A DNA stretch of 24,584 bases. Source: CAYMTV01 sp964393525 (GTDB taxonomy: Bacteria > Patescibacteriota > Microgenomatia > Daviesbacterales > UBA10151). The stretch covers positions 1 through 24,584 of the forward strand of contig CAYMTV010000015.1 of the NCBI GenBank assembly GCA_964393525.1, written 5' to 3'. Shown piece after piece: positions 1-6,932 of this stretch (position 1 is the first letter of the stretch; each line of letters begins with the position of its first letter). Both the position numbers and the translations under genes were made by a program. The notes under the pieces are model-generated. The model made no database searches, was not told the DNA's origin, and saw only the letters and a list, made by a program, of their open reading frames with translations.

Positions 1-108
1 TAGAAACTCAAGCTTTGCATTTTTAAACTCCGGATGAAATTTTTTAAAAAGCCAGATGGCAAAGATGTCATCTAAATGTGGATTTATATGTGTTACCAAA
101 GTTTTCAT
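1..108 (-). CDS. N-terminus of DHH-like hypothetical protein (truncated by window edge)
   Basis: Only the first 36 codons are present; the gene runs off the left edge. The ATG is at 108-106. The peptide begins MKTLVTHINPHLDD and continues into a helical stretch ending KLEFL. The pattern of a short beta strand, T-H-x-N-P-x-L-D-D and then a hydrophobic helix resembles the first metal-binding motif of DHH-type phosphoesterase-like proteins. That is a family-level impression from one motif. A TATAAT-like box (122-127, minus strand) lies 13 nt upstream of the ATG. It is transcribed divergently from the gene at 182. The reading frame is well supported by its open frame, ATG and upstream promoter; the function is a guess. 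Confidence 0.6.
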   Translation of the reverse strand, partial: MKTLVTHINPHLDDIFAIWLFKKFHPEFKNAKLEFL

Positions 109-181
109 TTATCTAGGTCCGATTATACTTGATTTATTTATTGACTATAATATCCCATTATGACAATATTCCACCAACAAT
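109..181. promoter_or_regulatory. Divergent promoter region
   Basis: This 73-bp gap separates two divergent genes. On the plus strand a perfect TATAAT lies at 146-151, giving a predicted transcript start near 158 and a leader of about 24 nt before the ATG at 182. On the minus strand another TATAAT (plus-strand ATTATA, 122-127) lies 13 nt before the ATG at 108. No convincing -35 box at 16-18 nt spacing is seen for either. Confidence 0.5.
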
Positions 182-469
182 ATGCAACGCTTAGAAGGCT
201 TCATCTACAGAGGAAGGGAGGTCATTAGTAATATCCACGCTGCGGTGGAACTTGTCCCGCCTTTATTATCCGGGATCAATCCTACTGGTATGGCAGAGAG
301 TATTCGCATGCATATGACATCCGCCACCACATACTCGGAACTGCCTGTTTCCAGGGAAGTTGGATTTGCGCTGATTGTTATTGCGGGGATCATGGGAGCG
401 TACGAGCTTTACGATAGATTCATAGGCCCAAGATCTGGCGGTCAGGGCAGAACCAATGGTAGGATGTAA
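182..469 (+). CDS. Small single-span membrane protein, unknown
   Basis: 95 aa, no recognised family. Residues 1-59 are mixed and soluble-looking. Residues about 60-76 (VGFALIVIAGIMGAYEL) form one probable membrane helix, followed by YDRF and a short Gly/Arg/Asn-rich polar tail. No signal peptidase site is obvious, so it is probably an anchored protein. No clear Shine-Dalgarno site precedes the ATG; a TATAAT at 146-151 could drive it. The next gene starts 2 nt after its stop, so the two are probably co-transcribed. The codon pattern and the tight junction support a real gene; function is unknown. Confidence 0.6.
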   Translation: MQRLEGFIYRGREVISNIHAAVELVPPLLSGINPTGMAESIRMHMTSATTYSELPVSREVGFALIVIAGIMGAYELYDRFIGPRSGGQGRTNGRM

Positions 470-471
470 AA

Positions 472-1398
472 GTGTTTATTAAAAAATTTATTTTTGCTCC
501 ACTTTTTTTGCTTTTCTTTGCCCTGTTTTTGATAAAACTTCAGTCATTTTCCCAGATTGATCTGATTTTTTCTTTAAACAGACAGGTTTTAATTGAGCTT
601 TTAACGCTCACCGGTCTTCTAACTTTAAGCAGTTTGTTTTATGCAATTTTTATTGCATTGGCGGATGACTGGAGGATGGTTTTGCCGGTTGGATTTGTTG
701 CAGCCACATTACCGGTTATTATCCTTGAGCAAAATTTTAGTTTTGTTATTGCTTTGGGAGTAATATTTGCTAGCGGTATAGCCTTCCTTCAGCTTTCCCG
801 AAAACTAAAAAATTATCTGACTTTTGAGGCTGATCAACTGCTTACTCCAGGCGTTAAAAGTTTTGCAACCTTAGTCATTCTTTTTGTCTCTTTGGCTTAT
901 TATTTTTCCGCGTCCTCAGATATTTCTAAAAAAGGCTTTGAAATACCGGATAGTTTGATAGAGGCTTCCCTAAAATTTGCTCCCCAGCCTGACCAATCCT
1001 TAACCCCTGAGCAATCAAGCATGCTTGATACAAAAATTGACCCGGAGGAAATTGCATACCTTAAGCAAAATCCAAAGCTTATTAAGCAGTATGGCCTGGA
1101 TCCAAAAATCTTAGACAACCCAAACTTGCTTGAGCCGCTTAAGAACCCTGCTTCCGATATTTCCAAAGAACTTACCAAAAGCCTTCTTAAAGATCAATTT
1201 AATCAGGCAATTGCTCCATACATCTTATGGGTGCCGGGGATCTTGGCGGTTTTAAATTTTGTCACCTTAAACTCATTTGTCTATTTGTTTTTGCTATTTG
1301 CCCCGCTTACCCTCTGGTTGATTTTTTATCTTTTTGAAAAATTAGGGTTTATCGGTTACAAAAAAGAAATGCGCGAAGTCAAAAAAATGGTAGTTTGA
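472..1398 (+). CDS. Polytopic membrane protein with extracytoplasmic-type insert, unknown
   Basis: 308 aa, starting with GTG at 472, with AGGA (461-464) at suitable spacing as ribosome binding site. Hydrophobic stretches at about 5-24, 41-63, 69-85, 90-107 and 129-147 suggest five N-terminal helices. Residues about 150-245 form a polar, Pro/Asn/Lys-rich soluble segment with several D-P/N-P turns. Residues about 250-290 hold two further helices, ending in a basic tail (KKEMREVKKMVV). No family is recognised. It follows the 182-469 gene by 2 nt and likely shares its transcript. The -35-like box of the next gene overlaps its stop codon. A lineage-specific envelope protein is the most that can be said. 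Confidence 0.7.
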   Translation: MFIKKFIFAPLFLLFFALFLIKLQSFSQIDLIFSLNRQVLIELLTLTGLLTLSSLFYAIFIALADDWRMVLPVGFVAATLPVIILEQNFSFVIALGVIFASGIAFLQLSRKLKNYLTFEADQLLTPGVKSFATLVILFVSLAYYFSASSDISKKGFEIPDSLIEASLKFAPQPDQSLTPEQSSMLDTKIDPEEIAYLKQNPKLIKQYGLDPKILDNPNLLEPLKNPASDISKELTKSLLKDQFNQAIAPYILWVPGILAVLNFVTLNSFVYLFLLFAPLTLWLIFYLFEKLGFIGYKKEMREVKKMVV

Positions 1399-1427
1399 TT
1401 GCATTTATTGCCAGCTAAGCTTAAAAT
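1399..1427 (+). promoter_or_regulatory. Predicted leaderless promoter for the 1434 gene
   Basis: TTGCAT (1399-1404) and TAAAAT (1422-1427) are separated by exactly 17 nt. The -10-like box ends 6 nt before the ATG at 1434, so the transcript would start at or beside the start codon. No Shine-Dalgarno sequence is present. Confidence 0.5.
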
Positions 1428-1433
1428 CCCCTC

Positions 1434-2573
1434 ATGTTAGAGGTGCCGCAGCCAAACTTACCTTTTGTAAGACTACACTACACTAGGGCTCAGTTTATAA
1501 CGTATTTATCTGCTGGAGCAGCATCTTTGCTTTCAAGTAGTTTTGTAACTAAGGAACCTCAACCATTACCAAACCTTCATGCTATAAGACCTAAGATTCT
1601 AGGTACTACTTTCAGCCAAGTCCAATGTGAATATTTAGATTTAGACTATAAAAAGACTTTTCAGGAGGTTTGTAATATGGGTTTCGATGTAATACGGCTT
1701 TGTAGTTACTGGAATAGAATCCAACCAGGTAATAAAAGAAATTATGATTGGGAAGAGTTTGATTGGTTGCTTAATGAAGCTCAAAAATATAATGTTGACA
1801 TTATCTTGACTATTGGAATAAAAGCCCCAAGAGCTGAGGAATTCCATCTTTCAGATTGGGTTAAAAACAAATATGATGTTAGCAGAAGCGATATTCCCCT
1901 AGATAAGCTCCCGGGTCTTGCTAAAGATAGTTTTGAATTTCAAAGAGCAGTCATTATACATACACTGGAAAAACTTCGAGATCCGACACAGTTAAAATAC
2001 CTTCAAGTTGAAAACGAACCTTTAAATAAGCTTTGGATATTTGGAAGCTGGAACAGGTATTTGAGTCCTGAATACTTAGAAGAATCAATTGAAAGAGCAC
2101 GTGAACTAGCTCCATTGCAGAAAATAATGGCTACTAATTCTATTAGCTCAAGGTCACCAAGAAATAAGGAAGATGTTGAAGCATATATGGTAACACTGGC
2201 ATTAACAGATGCTATTGGTCTCAATATCTACAGTAAAATTCCCATAAAAATTGGTCCTTTTTTATATTATTATGAGGCAAAAGACGACTTTTATAGGGAA
2301 TTAGACAAGCTAAACGAATTAGCAGAGTATAATGATGTTGAGGCTTGGGCGTCTGAGATACAAGGAGAACCTTGGGATCATTTTAAATTAGTTGTTCGAA
2401 GTACACTTGGACACCCAAGTTCAAGCCCTACCAGGATGTTAAGACTAATATATGCTGCTAAGAAGGCAGGTATTCAAAGACAAATTATCTGGGGAGTTGA
2501 ACACGGTATTGATCAAAAAAATCAGGGTAACCCTGAGTGGAATAAAACACAAAGATTATTATTAGCAGCTTAA
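1434..2573 (+). CDS. Secreted glycoside-hydrolase-like protein (clan GH-A TIM-barrel type)
   Basis: 379 aa. Residues 17-36 (TRAQFITYLSAGAASLLSSS) form an export signal shaped like a Tat signal, but with Ala in place of the second Arg. The mature part reads as a TIM barrel. DVIRLCSYWNRIQP (85-98) is the typical early strand of clan A hydrolases. QVENEP (191-196) carries the probable acid/base Glu195, WASEIQGEPW (305-314) the probable nucleophile Glu308, and IIWGVEHG (351-358) the last strand. Spacing fits a retaining beta-glycosidase; the substrate cannot be told. It is a clear paralogue of the protein at 4907-5944. The ATG is chosen because a -10-like box ends 6 nt before it and no other in-frame start is near. 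Its TAA overlaps the polA stop (TTAA, 2570-2573). Confidence 0.75.
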   Translation: MLEVPQPNLPFVRLHYTRAQFITYLSAGAASLLSSSFVTKEPQPLPNLHAIRPKILGTTFSQVQCEYLDLDYKKTFQEVCNMGFDVIRLCSYWNRIQPGNKRNYDWEEFDWLLNEAQKYNVDIILTIGIKAPRAEEFHLSDWVKNKYDVSRSDIPLDKLPGLAKDSFEFQRAVIIHTLEKLRDPTQLKYLQVENEPLNKLWIFGSWNRYLSPEYLEESIERARELAPLQKIMATNSISSRSPRNKEDVEAYMVTLALTDAIGLNIYSKIPIKIGPFLYYYEAKDDFYRELDKLNELAEYNDVEAWASEIQGEPWDHFKLVVRSTLGHPSSSPTRMLRLIYAAKKAGIQRQIIWGVEHGIDQKNQGNPEWNKTQRLLLAA

Positions 2574-4873
2574 AGTTTGAAAGGTTCCATTTCTCCCCAG
2601 TTTGGGCCTAATTTTAAATCTACTTTTACAGGCACAGAAAGCATAAGGGCATTTTCCATTTTTTCTTTGACCATTTCAGCAACCTTTTGGACTTGTGGTG
2701 AGGACATTCGGCTGAGCTCAGTCGAAGTCCTTGCCGAACCATCACATTCAAATAAAAGCTCATCATGGACTTGGAGTATCATCTCGCAGATGGCTAATGG
2801 CAGATGGCTAATGGAATTTTGTTTGCTGACTATTCGCGATTTGCTATTAGCGATAAGCTCTTTATTAATTTCCACCATAGCTTTTTTAATCATATCCGCA
2901 GCTGTCCCCTGAACAGGATGATTTATCGCTGCTCTCTCGCCTGCTGCCTTAAACATCCTGTTATTTGACTTCAACTCTGGGATATACCTTCTTCTGCCCC
3001 AGATGGTTTCAACAAATCCATCCCTGTATCCCTTTTCCAAAATATTTGCCATCCACTGCCTGACTTTAGGAAACTGTTCAAAATACTCCTGGATATATAG
3101 TCTGGCTGTTTGATAATCCACATTAAGCTGCCTTGACAGGGCATGCGGGCCCTGACCATAAAGTGTGGCAAAATTCATGGTTTTTCCAACCATTCTTTTT
3201 TGTTTATCAACCTCTTCCAGCTTGCACTTAAATATTTTTGCAGCAGTTGCAGCATGAATATCCAGTCCTTCCTGAAAAGCCTTTTTAAGTCCCGGATCAT
3301 CTGCCAGATGCGCCATAATCCTAAGCTCAATTTGGGAATAATCTGCTCCAAGTAACACCTTACCTTTAGGTGTAATGAATGCTTTTCTGATTTCTCCACC
3401 CAATGTGCCTTTAATCGGGATATTTTGAAGGTTTGGGTTTTGAGATGAGAGCCTGCCAGTGGCAGCCCCTTCTACATTAAATGTTGAATGAATTCTTTTA
3501 TCCTCACCAATAGATTTGGGAAGAGCATCAATATAGGTTGAGACCAGTTTAAAAAGCTGCCTGTACTGTAAAAGCTTGTGGATCATGGGATGGGAAGGTG
3601 CAAGCTCAGTCAAGGTTGCTTCATCTGTGCTTCTTCCGGTTTTAGTTTTTCTGACAACCGGTAATTTTAATTCATCAAACAAAACTTCTGATAACTGCTT
3701 TGGGGAATTTAAGTTAAACTCATGTCCAATATCTTTATATACCCCCTTCTCCAGCTCTTTTAAAGTCTTTTTTAAATCCTTTCCAAGTTTTTCTAAAAAC
3801 TTAGTATCAATCAAAACTCCGGTTTTAGTCATTTTCTCTAAAACAGGAGTTACAGCTAAATCCAGATCTGTTGTATGTTGATTTTGAATTGTAGCAGCGA
3901 GGGGTGACTCCGAACGGGGTGTCCCATCGAGCGCCCGCAATGATAATGAGGACGTCGGATGGGGCTGTGAGGAGGCAGGACCCCGAGCGTCACCAGGAAG
4001 GCGATTAATTAAACTTTTAAACTCAAGCTCTTCAAATAATTTTGTGGCTTTATCATGCTCATAGTCATGGACTATGCAGGCAGCCAAATCAAGCTTAATC
4101 GGGGCATTTAAATCTAAAGTGGCCAAGCCTTTGGAAATTGCTGCTGATTCTGCGCCTTCAGCGAGTAGCATCTGCATCCTTTCCGGAAGGGTCTTTAAGT
4201 TTTTTGGCTGGTAGATTTTTTCAACAGTCCCAAACTGTTTAATTAATTTTGTTGCGGTAACTTCCCCTATCCCCGCAACCCCCGGGATATTATCAGACGC
4301 ATCCCCGGCTAAAGCTTTATAATCCACCATCTGCTTTGGTGAAAACCCATACCGCTCCAAAAATTCACCTATCCCGTAAAGCCCGACATCCTGCAAGGTT
4401 TTCTTTGGCATTAAAACTTTAATTTTTTTGTTTATCACCTGCATGATGTCCCGATCCCCGGTTAAAATTATCACCTCTAAATTTTTTTCTCCGCCAGCTG
4501 ACGGATCAACAGCCTGGCAAGCTAAAGTGCCAATTAAATCATCCGCCTCGAAACCAGCAAGTTTAAATTCGGGGATATTTAAGGTTCCGGTTATTTCATG
4601 AACCCTTTGATATTGACTAGATAATCCTTCATCTACCGGGCCTCTGGTGGCTTTATATTGGGTATACTTTTGGTGGCGAAAGGTCGGCCCCTTTTCATCC
4701 CAGGCAATTGCAATAAAATCAGGAGCAAGATCATTTAAAGCTTTTAAAAGCATTGAGGTAAATCCAAAAACAGCGTTAATAAGCTCACCTTTTGAGGTAG
4801 TTAAAGGTGGGGTTGCATGATAAGCCCGGTGCAAAAGTGCATTACCATCAACTAACACTAGTCGTTTGGCCAT
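2570..4873 (-). CDS. polA: DNA polymerase I without 3'-5' exonuclease domain, carrying repeat-encoded inserts
   Basis: 767 aa, shorter than typical 850-930-aa Pol I. Residues 1-290 form the 5' nuclease domain (GFEADDLIG 108-116, TGDRD 138-142, GDASDNIPG 190-198). Residues 335-767 form the polymerase domain: DYSQIELR (511-518, motif A), R560-x3-K564-TMNFATLYG (motif B) and QVHDELLFE (701-709, motif C). The proofreading domain between them is absent, replaced by a low-complexity linker. In motif B the usual NFG reads NFA. Four stretches look foreign: 122-130, 293-327, 674-697 and 710-727. Each is encoded by palindromic, tandem or GC-rich DNA, and three interrupt otherwise conserved alignment positions in frame. 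Role: Okazaki fragment processing and repair. TAAAAT (4880-4885) ends 6 nt before the ATG, so the mRNA is probably leaderless. Confidence 0.97.
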   Translation of the reverse strand: MAKRLVLVDGNALLHRAYHATPPLTTSKGELINAVFGFTSMLLKALNDLAPDFIAIAWDEKGPTFRHQKYTQYKATRGPVDEGLSSQYQRVHEITGTLNIPEFKLAGFEADDLIGTLACQAVDPSAGGEKNLEVIILTGDRDIMQVINKKIKVLMPKKTLQDVGLYGIGEFLERYGFSPKQMVDYKALAGDASDNIPGVAGIGEVTATKLIKQFGTVEKIYQPKNLKTLPERMQMLLAEGAESAAISKGLATLDLNAPIKLDLAACIVHDYEHDKATKLFEELEFKSLINRLPGDARGPASSQPHPTSSLSLRALDGTPRSESPLAATIQNQHTTDLDLAVTPVLEKMTKTGVLIDTKFLEKLGKDLKKTLKELEKGVYKDIGHEFNLNSPKQLSEVLFDELKLPVVRKTKTGRSTDEATLTELAPSHPMIHKLLQYRQLFKLVSTYIDALPKSIGEDKRIHSTFNVEGAATGRLSSQNPNLQNIPIKGTLGGEIRKAFITPKGKVLLGADYSQIELRIMAHLADDPGLKKAFQEGLDIHAATAAKIFKCKLEEVDKQKRMVGKTMNFATLYGQGPHALSRQLNVDYQTARLYIQEYFEQFPKVRQWMANILEKGYRDGFVETIWGRRRYIPELKSNNRMFKAAGERAAINHPVQGTAADMIKKAMVEINKELIANSKSRIVSKQNSISHLPLAICEMILQVHDELLFECDGSARTSTELSRMSSPQVQKVAEMVKEKMENALMLSVPVKVDLKLGPNWGEMEPFKL
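2702..2730. repeat. Palindromic repeat inside polA (insert 4, residues 710-727)
   Basis: The core CTGAGCTCAG (2712-2721) is a perfect palindrome. It is flanked by near-complementary arms, GGACATTCG and CGAAGTCC. On the minus strand it encodes most of DGSARTSTELSRMSSPQ, placed between FEC of motif C and the helix VQKVAEMVK, where Pol I proteins normally run through without such an insert. The open frame is kept. Confidence 0.7.
2783..2854. repeat. Tandem-repeat insert inside polA (insert 3, residues 674-697)
   Basis: A 14-bp unit, GCAGATGGCTAATG, occurs twice in direct tandem (2786-2799, 2800-2813). It continues into related TTGCTATTAGCGATA sequence up to about 2854. On the minus strand this encodes NSKSRIVSKQNSISHLPLAICE, between the helix MVEINKEL and motif C. 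The segment is in frame and has no counterpart in typical Pol I. Confidence 0.6.
3893..3997. repeat. GC-rich insert in polA interdomain linker (insert 2, residues 293-327)
   Basis: Hand count of 3901-4000 gives 65 G+C per 100, far above the surrounding AT-rich polA. The encoded linker is Pro/Ser/Arg-rich (GDARGPASSQPHPT, then LDGTPRSESPLA). It sits exactly where the 3'-5' exonuclease domain would be. The sharp composition change suggests an inserted element that has kept the frame open. Confidence 0.6.
4484..4510. repeat. Small imperfect palindrome in polA 5' nuclease domain (insert 1)
   Basis: CCGCCAGCTGACGG (4491-4504) is a palindrome with one mismatched pair. It encodes part of VDPSAGGEK (residues 122-130), lengthening the loop between DDLIGTLA and the strand LEVIILTGDRD. 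This is the weakest of the four polA candidates because loops of this length also occur naturally. Confidence 0.35.
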
Positions 4874-4879
4874 GAGGGA

Positions 4880-4885
4880 ATTTTA
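4880..4885 (-). promoter_or_regulatory. Predicted leaderless -10 box of polA
   Basis: The minus strand reads TAAAAT, then six bases, then ATG. The arrangement is almost identical to that upstream of the 1434 gene. No Shine-Dalgarno site and no good -35 box are seen. Confidence 0.45.
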
Positions 4886-4906
4886 GCACGAATTAAGCTT
4901 CAGACT

Positions 4907-5944
4907 CTAATGAAAAAGAGTTGTGGCGAAATCCCAATACTCGGGATACCCATTTTGCTTCATAAAATACCACCACTCTACTCCCCAAAGATAAATCTCA
5001 TCAATTGAAGTCTTTTTTGCATACTCAACATTTTCCTTAAATTCAGCAATGGGGAATAGTTTAATCTGCTTATCAAAACTTAATGCATTTGGATCATGAT
5101 CTCCAAACCAGGGTTCTACCTGAAGCTCAGTAATAACTGTTTTTTGATTGTTTGGGGCAAAGAGCTTTCTTACTAAATTAGATTTTAAAGAGTAATGTCC
5201 AGGAATAAAGGGGTAGTTAAAATAGCCTAAAAATGGATTATAAACTTCCCTATATAGCGAAATCCCTAATACATCCGTCAGTTTCATTTGAGTAACCCAA
5301 CTGTCCCACTCACCACTGGCTGTAGTCATGATTTTTTTGTCGGTCAATCCTCTAGCCAGTTTTATCTCCGATCTGAAAAAACCTTCATCCGGCCAGTCAC
5401 AAAGCACTGCCCAGACTGGAAATAACGGCTCATTTTCAACCTGGTAGGTTGTGACCGCAGGGTGGTTATCATATCGCTCTATAACCTTTTTAATAAATTC
5501 TTTTGTCTTATCCTGCATTGCTTTTTTTGGCAGTTTATCCGCCCAATTGGGCTGGTGACATTCAGGCCAGCGAGGTTGTCTTATCCCAACAACTAAAATT
5601 ACTTCTACGCTTCTTTTTTTGGCTTCATCCAGCATAAAGTCAACCTCGGAAAAATCAAAGCTACCCTCTTTTGGTTCAATCCTTGACCAGTAAGTTGGTA
5701 CTCTCAGTTTTTTTATATTTAGCTCATCCAGTAAACTTAAGTAGACTTCCTTCCAGTCCAATCTTAAATACTTTGCTGTAGGCGGGGAAAATGTTACTCC
5801 AAAATTAATTTTTTTTGCGGGGGGATTTAAGATTTCGGATATAAAACCTATTAGGTAAAAGAGGGCTATGATCAATAAAATTATTGCCAGAGCCTTAAAC
5901 CAGGTATGTTTAAGATTTAGTTTCTTGGGCAGTTTAAATTTCAT
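4907..5944 (-). CDS. Membrane-anchored glycoside-hydrolase-like protein (clan GH-A type), paralogue of 1434-2573
   Basis: 345 aa. A basic N-terminus (KFKLPKKLNLKH) precedes one membrane helix (about 17-36), so the catalytic part is probably anchored outside the cytoplasm. Motifs parallel the 1434 protein: KKLRVPTYWSRIEP (78-91), YQVENEP (167-173, probable acid/base Glu172), TELQVEPW (272-279, probable nucleophile Glu273), IYLWGVEWWY (317-326). Both catalytic Glu are kept, so it should be active; substrate unknown. It starts 6 nt after the EamA stop and is probably co-transcribed. polA follows after a 33-nt gap with its own promoter. Shared sequence with the 1434 protein is extensive, including Y/C-x-x-LDWK/LDYKK, yet the two differ in export mode. 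Confidence 0.78.
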   Translation of the reverse strand: MKFKLPKKLNLKHTWFKALAIILLIIALFYLIGFISEILNPPAKKINFGVTFSPPTAKYLRLDWKEVYLSLLDELNIKKLRVPTYWSRIEPKEGSFDFSEVDFMLDEAKKRSVEVILVVGIRQPRWPECHQPNWADKLPKKAMQDKTKEFIKKVIERYDNHPAVTTYQVENEPLFPVWAVLCDWPDEGFFRSEIKLARGLTDKKIMTTASGEWDSWVTQMKLTDVLGISLYREVYNPFLGYFNYPFIPGHYSLKSNLVRKLFAPNNQKTVITELQVEPWFGDHDPNALSFDKQIKLFPIAEFKENVEYAKKTSIDEIYLWGVEWWYFMKQNGYPEYWDFATTLFH

Positions 5945-5950
5945 GGTAGT

Positions 5951-6856
5951 TTAAGCGCCTTTTGTCAGAAGATAAAGTCCAAAACTAATAAAAATAATCC
6001 CCAGTGCTTTAATATAAAAACCAGTTGCGCTCATCTTCTCTTTAAAAACTTGAGGGAATTTTTTAGAAAGCAAGAAGGCTGCAATAAATAAAAAGGCATA
6101 CTGAATGCCCTGCAGGGCATTTACCAAAGCCGGACTTGCCAGGGATATGGAAAATATTAATAAAAGTTGTGATACACCCGCAGCAACCTGGCCTGAGGCA
6201 AAAAGCCACAGGGCGTTAGATTTCAAAAAACTTTTCCAGTAGGGCTGCGTTTTGCCCGGAAAAATGATCTTTCTTGTAACGGGAACTAGGATAAGCAAAA
6301 TTCCCAAAGGGATTAAAACCGGCCTGGAATAAACAAAAACAGTCCAAAAATTAGAAGATTCATAAGCATAGCGCAGCAAAAGATAAGAGATAGCGAAAAA
6401 GAAAGCAGATCCTATCTCAAGGGCAATTTCTTTTTTATCTATTCTCCCTTTCCAATCCAGTAATGTTATAAAAACCAATCCTAAAACCAAAGTTACTACC
6501 GCATAAATCTCGGTTTGGGTTAATGTTCCGGTCTTAATCCCCACAATTAGCAAAAACAGCGGTATCAAAGTTCCAATAACCGGGATCACCCTAGAGATCT
6601 GACCTATTTTTAGTGCCTTCAACATAAAGTAAGCTCCAACTGTCCAAAGCACAGTGGAAACTGAGGCTAAAAGTAAAATATAACCTGAGGGCAAGGACGC
6701 AAATGGGATTAAAAACAAAGCTAGGCAGGAAACCAAACTGAAATAAAAAACATAAATCAAAGGATCAGGGATGTGTTTAATTAAAAGAATTTTGTCTATG
6801 GTAACTGCAACTGCATTTAAAAGGTAGGCTGCAATGGTTAAAGGAAGATAGAGCAC
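5951..6856 (-). CDS. EamA/DMT-family permease
   Basis: 301 aa, almost entirely hydrophobic, with room for ten membrane helices in two similar halves (about 1-140 and 145-301), as expected for drug/metabolite transporter proteins. The N-terminal half contains the VLWTVGAYFMLKALKIGQISRV segment, and the C-terminal half the PALVNALQGIQYAFLFIAAFLLSKKFP segment, both typical of EamA repeats. The substrate cannot be predicted. The start is GTG (6856-6854), preceded on the minus strand by TATATT (6863-6868) with 6 nt between, so it is probably leaderless. It is followed after 6 nt by the anchored hydrolase. A perfect 11-bp inverted repeat (6869-6894) directly abuts its -10-like box. Confidence 0.85.
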   Translation of the reverse strand: MLYLPLTIAAYLLNAVAVTIDKILLIKHIPDPLIYVFYFSLVSCLALFLIPFASLPSGYILLLASVSTVLWTVGAYFMLKALKIGQISRVIPVIGTLIPLFLLIVGIKTGTLTQTEIYAVVTLVLGLVFITLLDWKGRIDKKEIALEIGSAFFFAISYLLLRYAYESSNFWTVFVYSRPVLIPLGILLILVPVTRKIIFPGKTQPYWKSFLKSNALWLFASGQVAAGVSQLLLIFSISLASPALVNALQGIQYAFLFIAAFLLSKKFPQVFKEKMSATGFYIKALGIIFISFGLYLLTKGA

Positions 6857-6862
6857 AATATC

Positions 6863-6868
6863 AATATA
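6863..6868 (-). promoter_or_regulatory. Predicted leaderless -10 box of the EamA gene
   Basis: TATATT on the minus strand ends 6 nt before the GTG at 6856, matching the spacing at polA and the 1434 gene. No classical -35 is visible at 16-18 nt; that position is occupied by the inverted repeat 6869-6894. Confidence 0.4.
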
Positions 6869-6894
6869 GCAAAGTTAATTGAAATTAACTTTGC
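6869..6894. repeat. Perfect 11-bp inverted repeat, candidate operator or hairpin
   Basis: GCAAAGTTAAT (6869-6879) and ATTAACTTTGC (6884-6894) are exact reverse complements with a 4-nt loop. The repeat lies in the 76-bp gap between the alpha/beta hydrolase stop and the EamA start, touching the predicted EamA -10 box. It could be an operator or a weak terminator for the upstream gene. On the minus strand it is not followed by a T-run, which favours the operator reading. Confidence 0.5.
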
Positions 6895-6932
6895 TTATTT
6901 ACAATATAGCTTTTAAACCTAACCTTGGCAAC

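Noticed and set aside
2577..3881. Plus-strand frames opposite polA
   Set aside because: They have no ribosome site or promoter and lie antisense to clearly conserved polymerase motifs.
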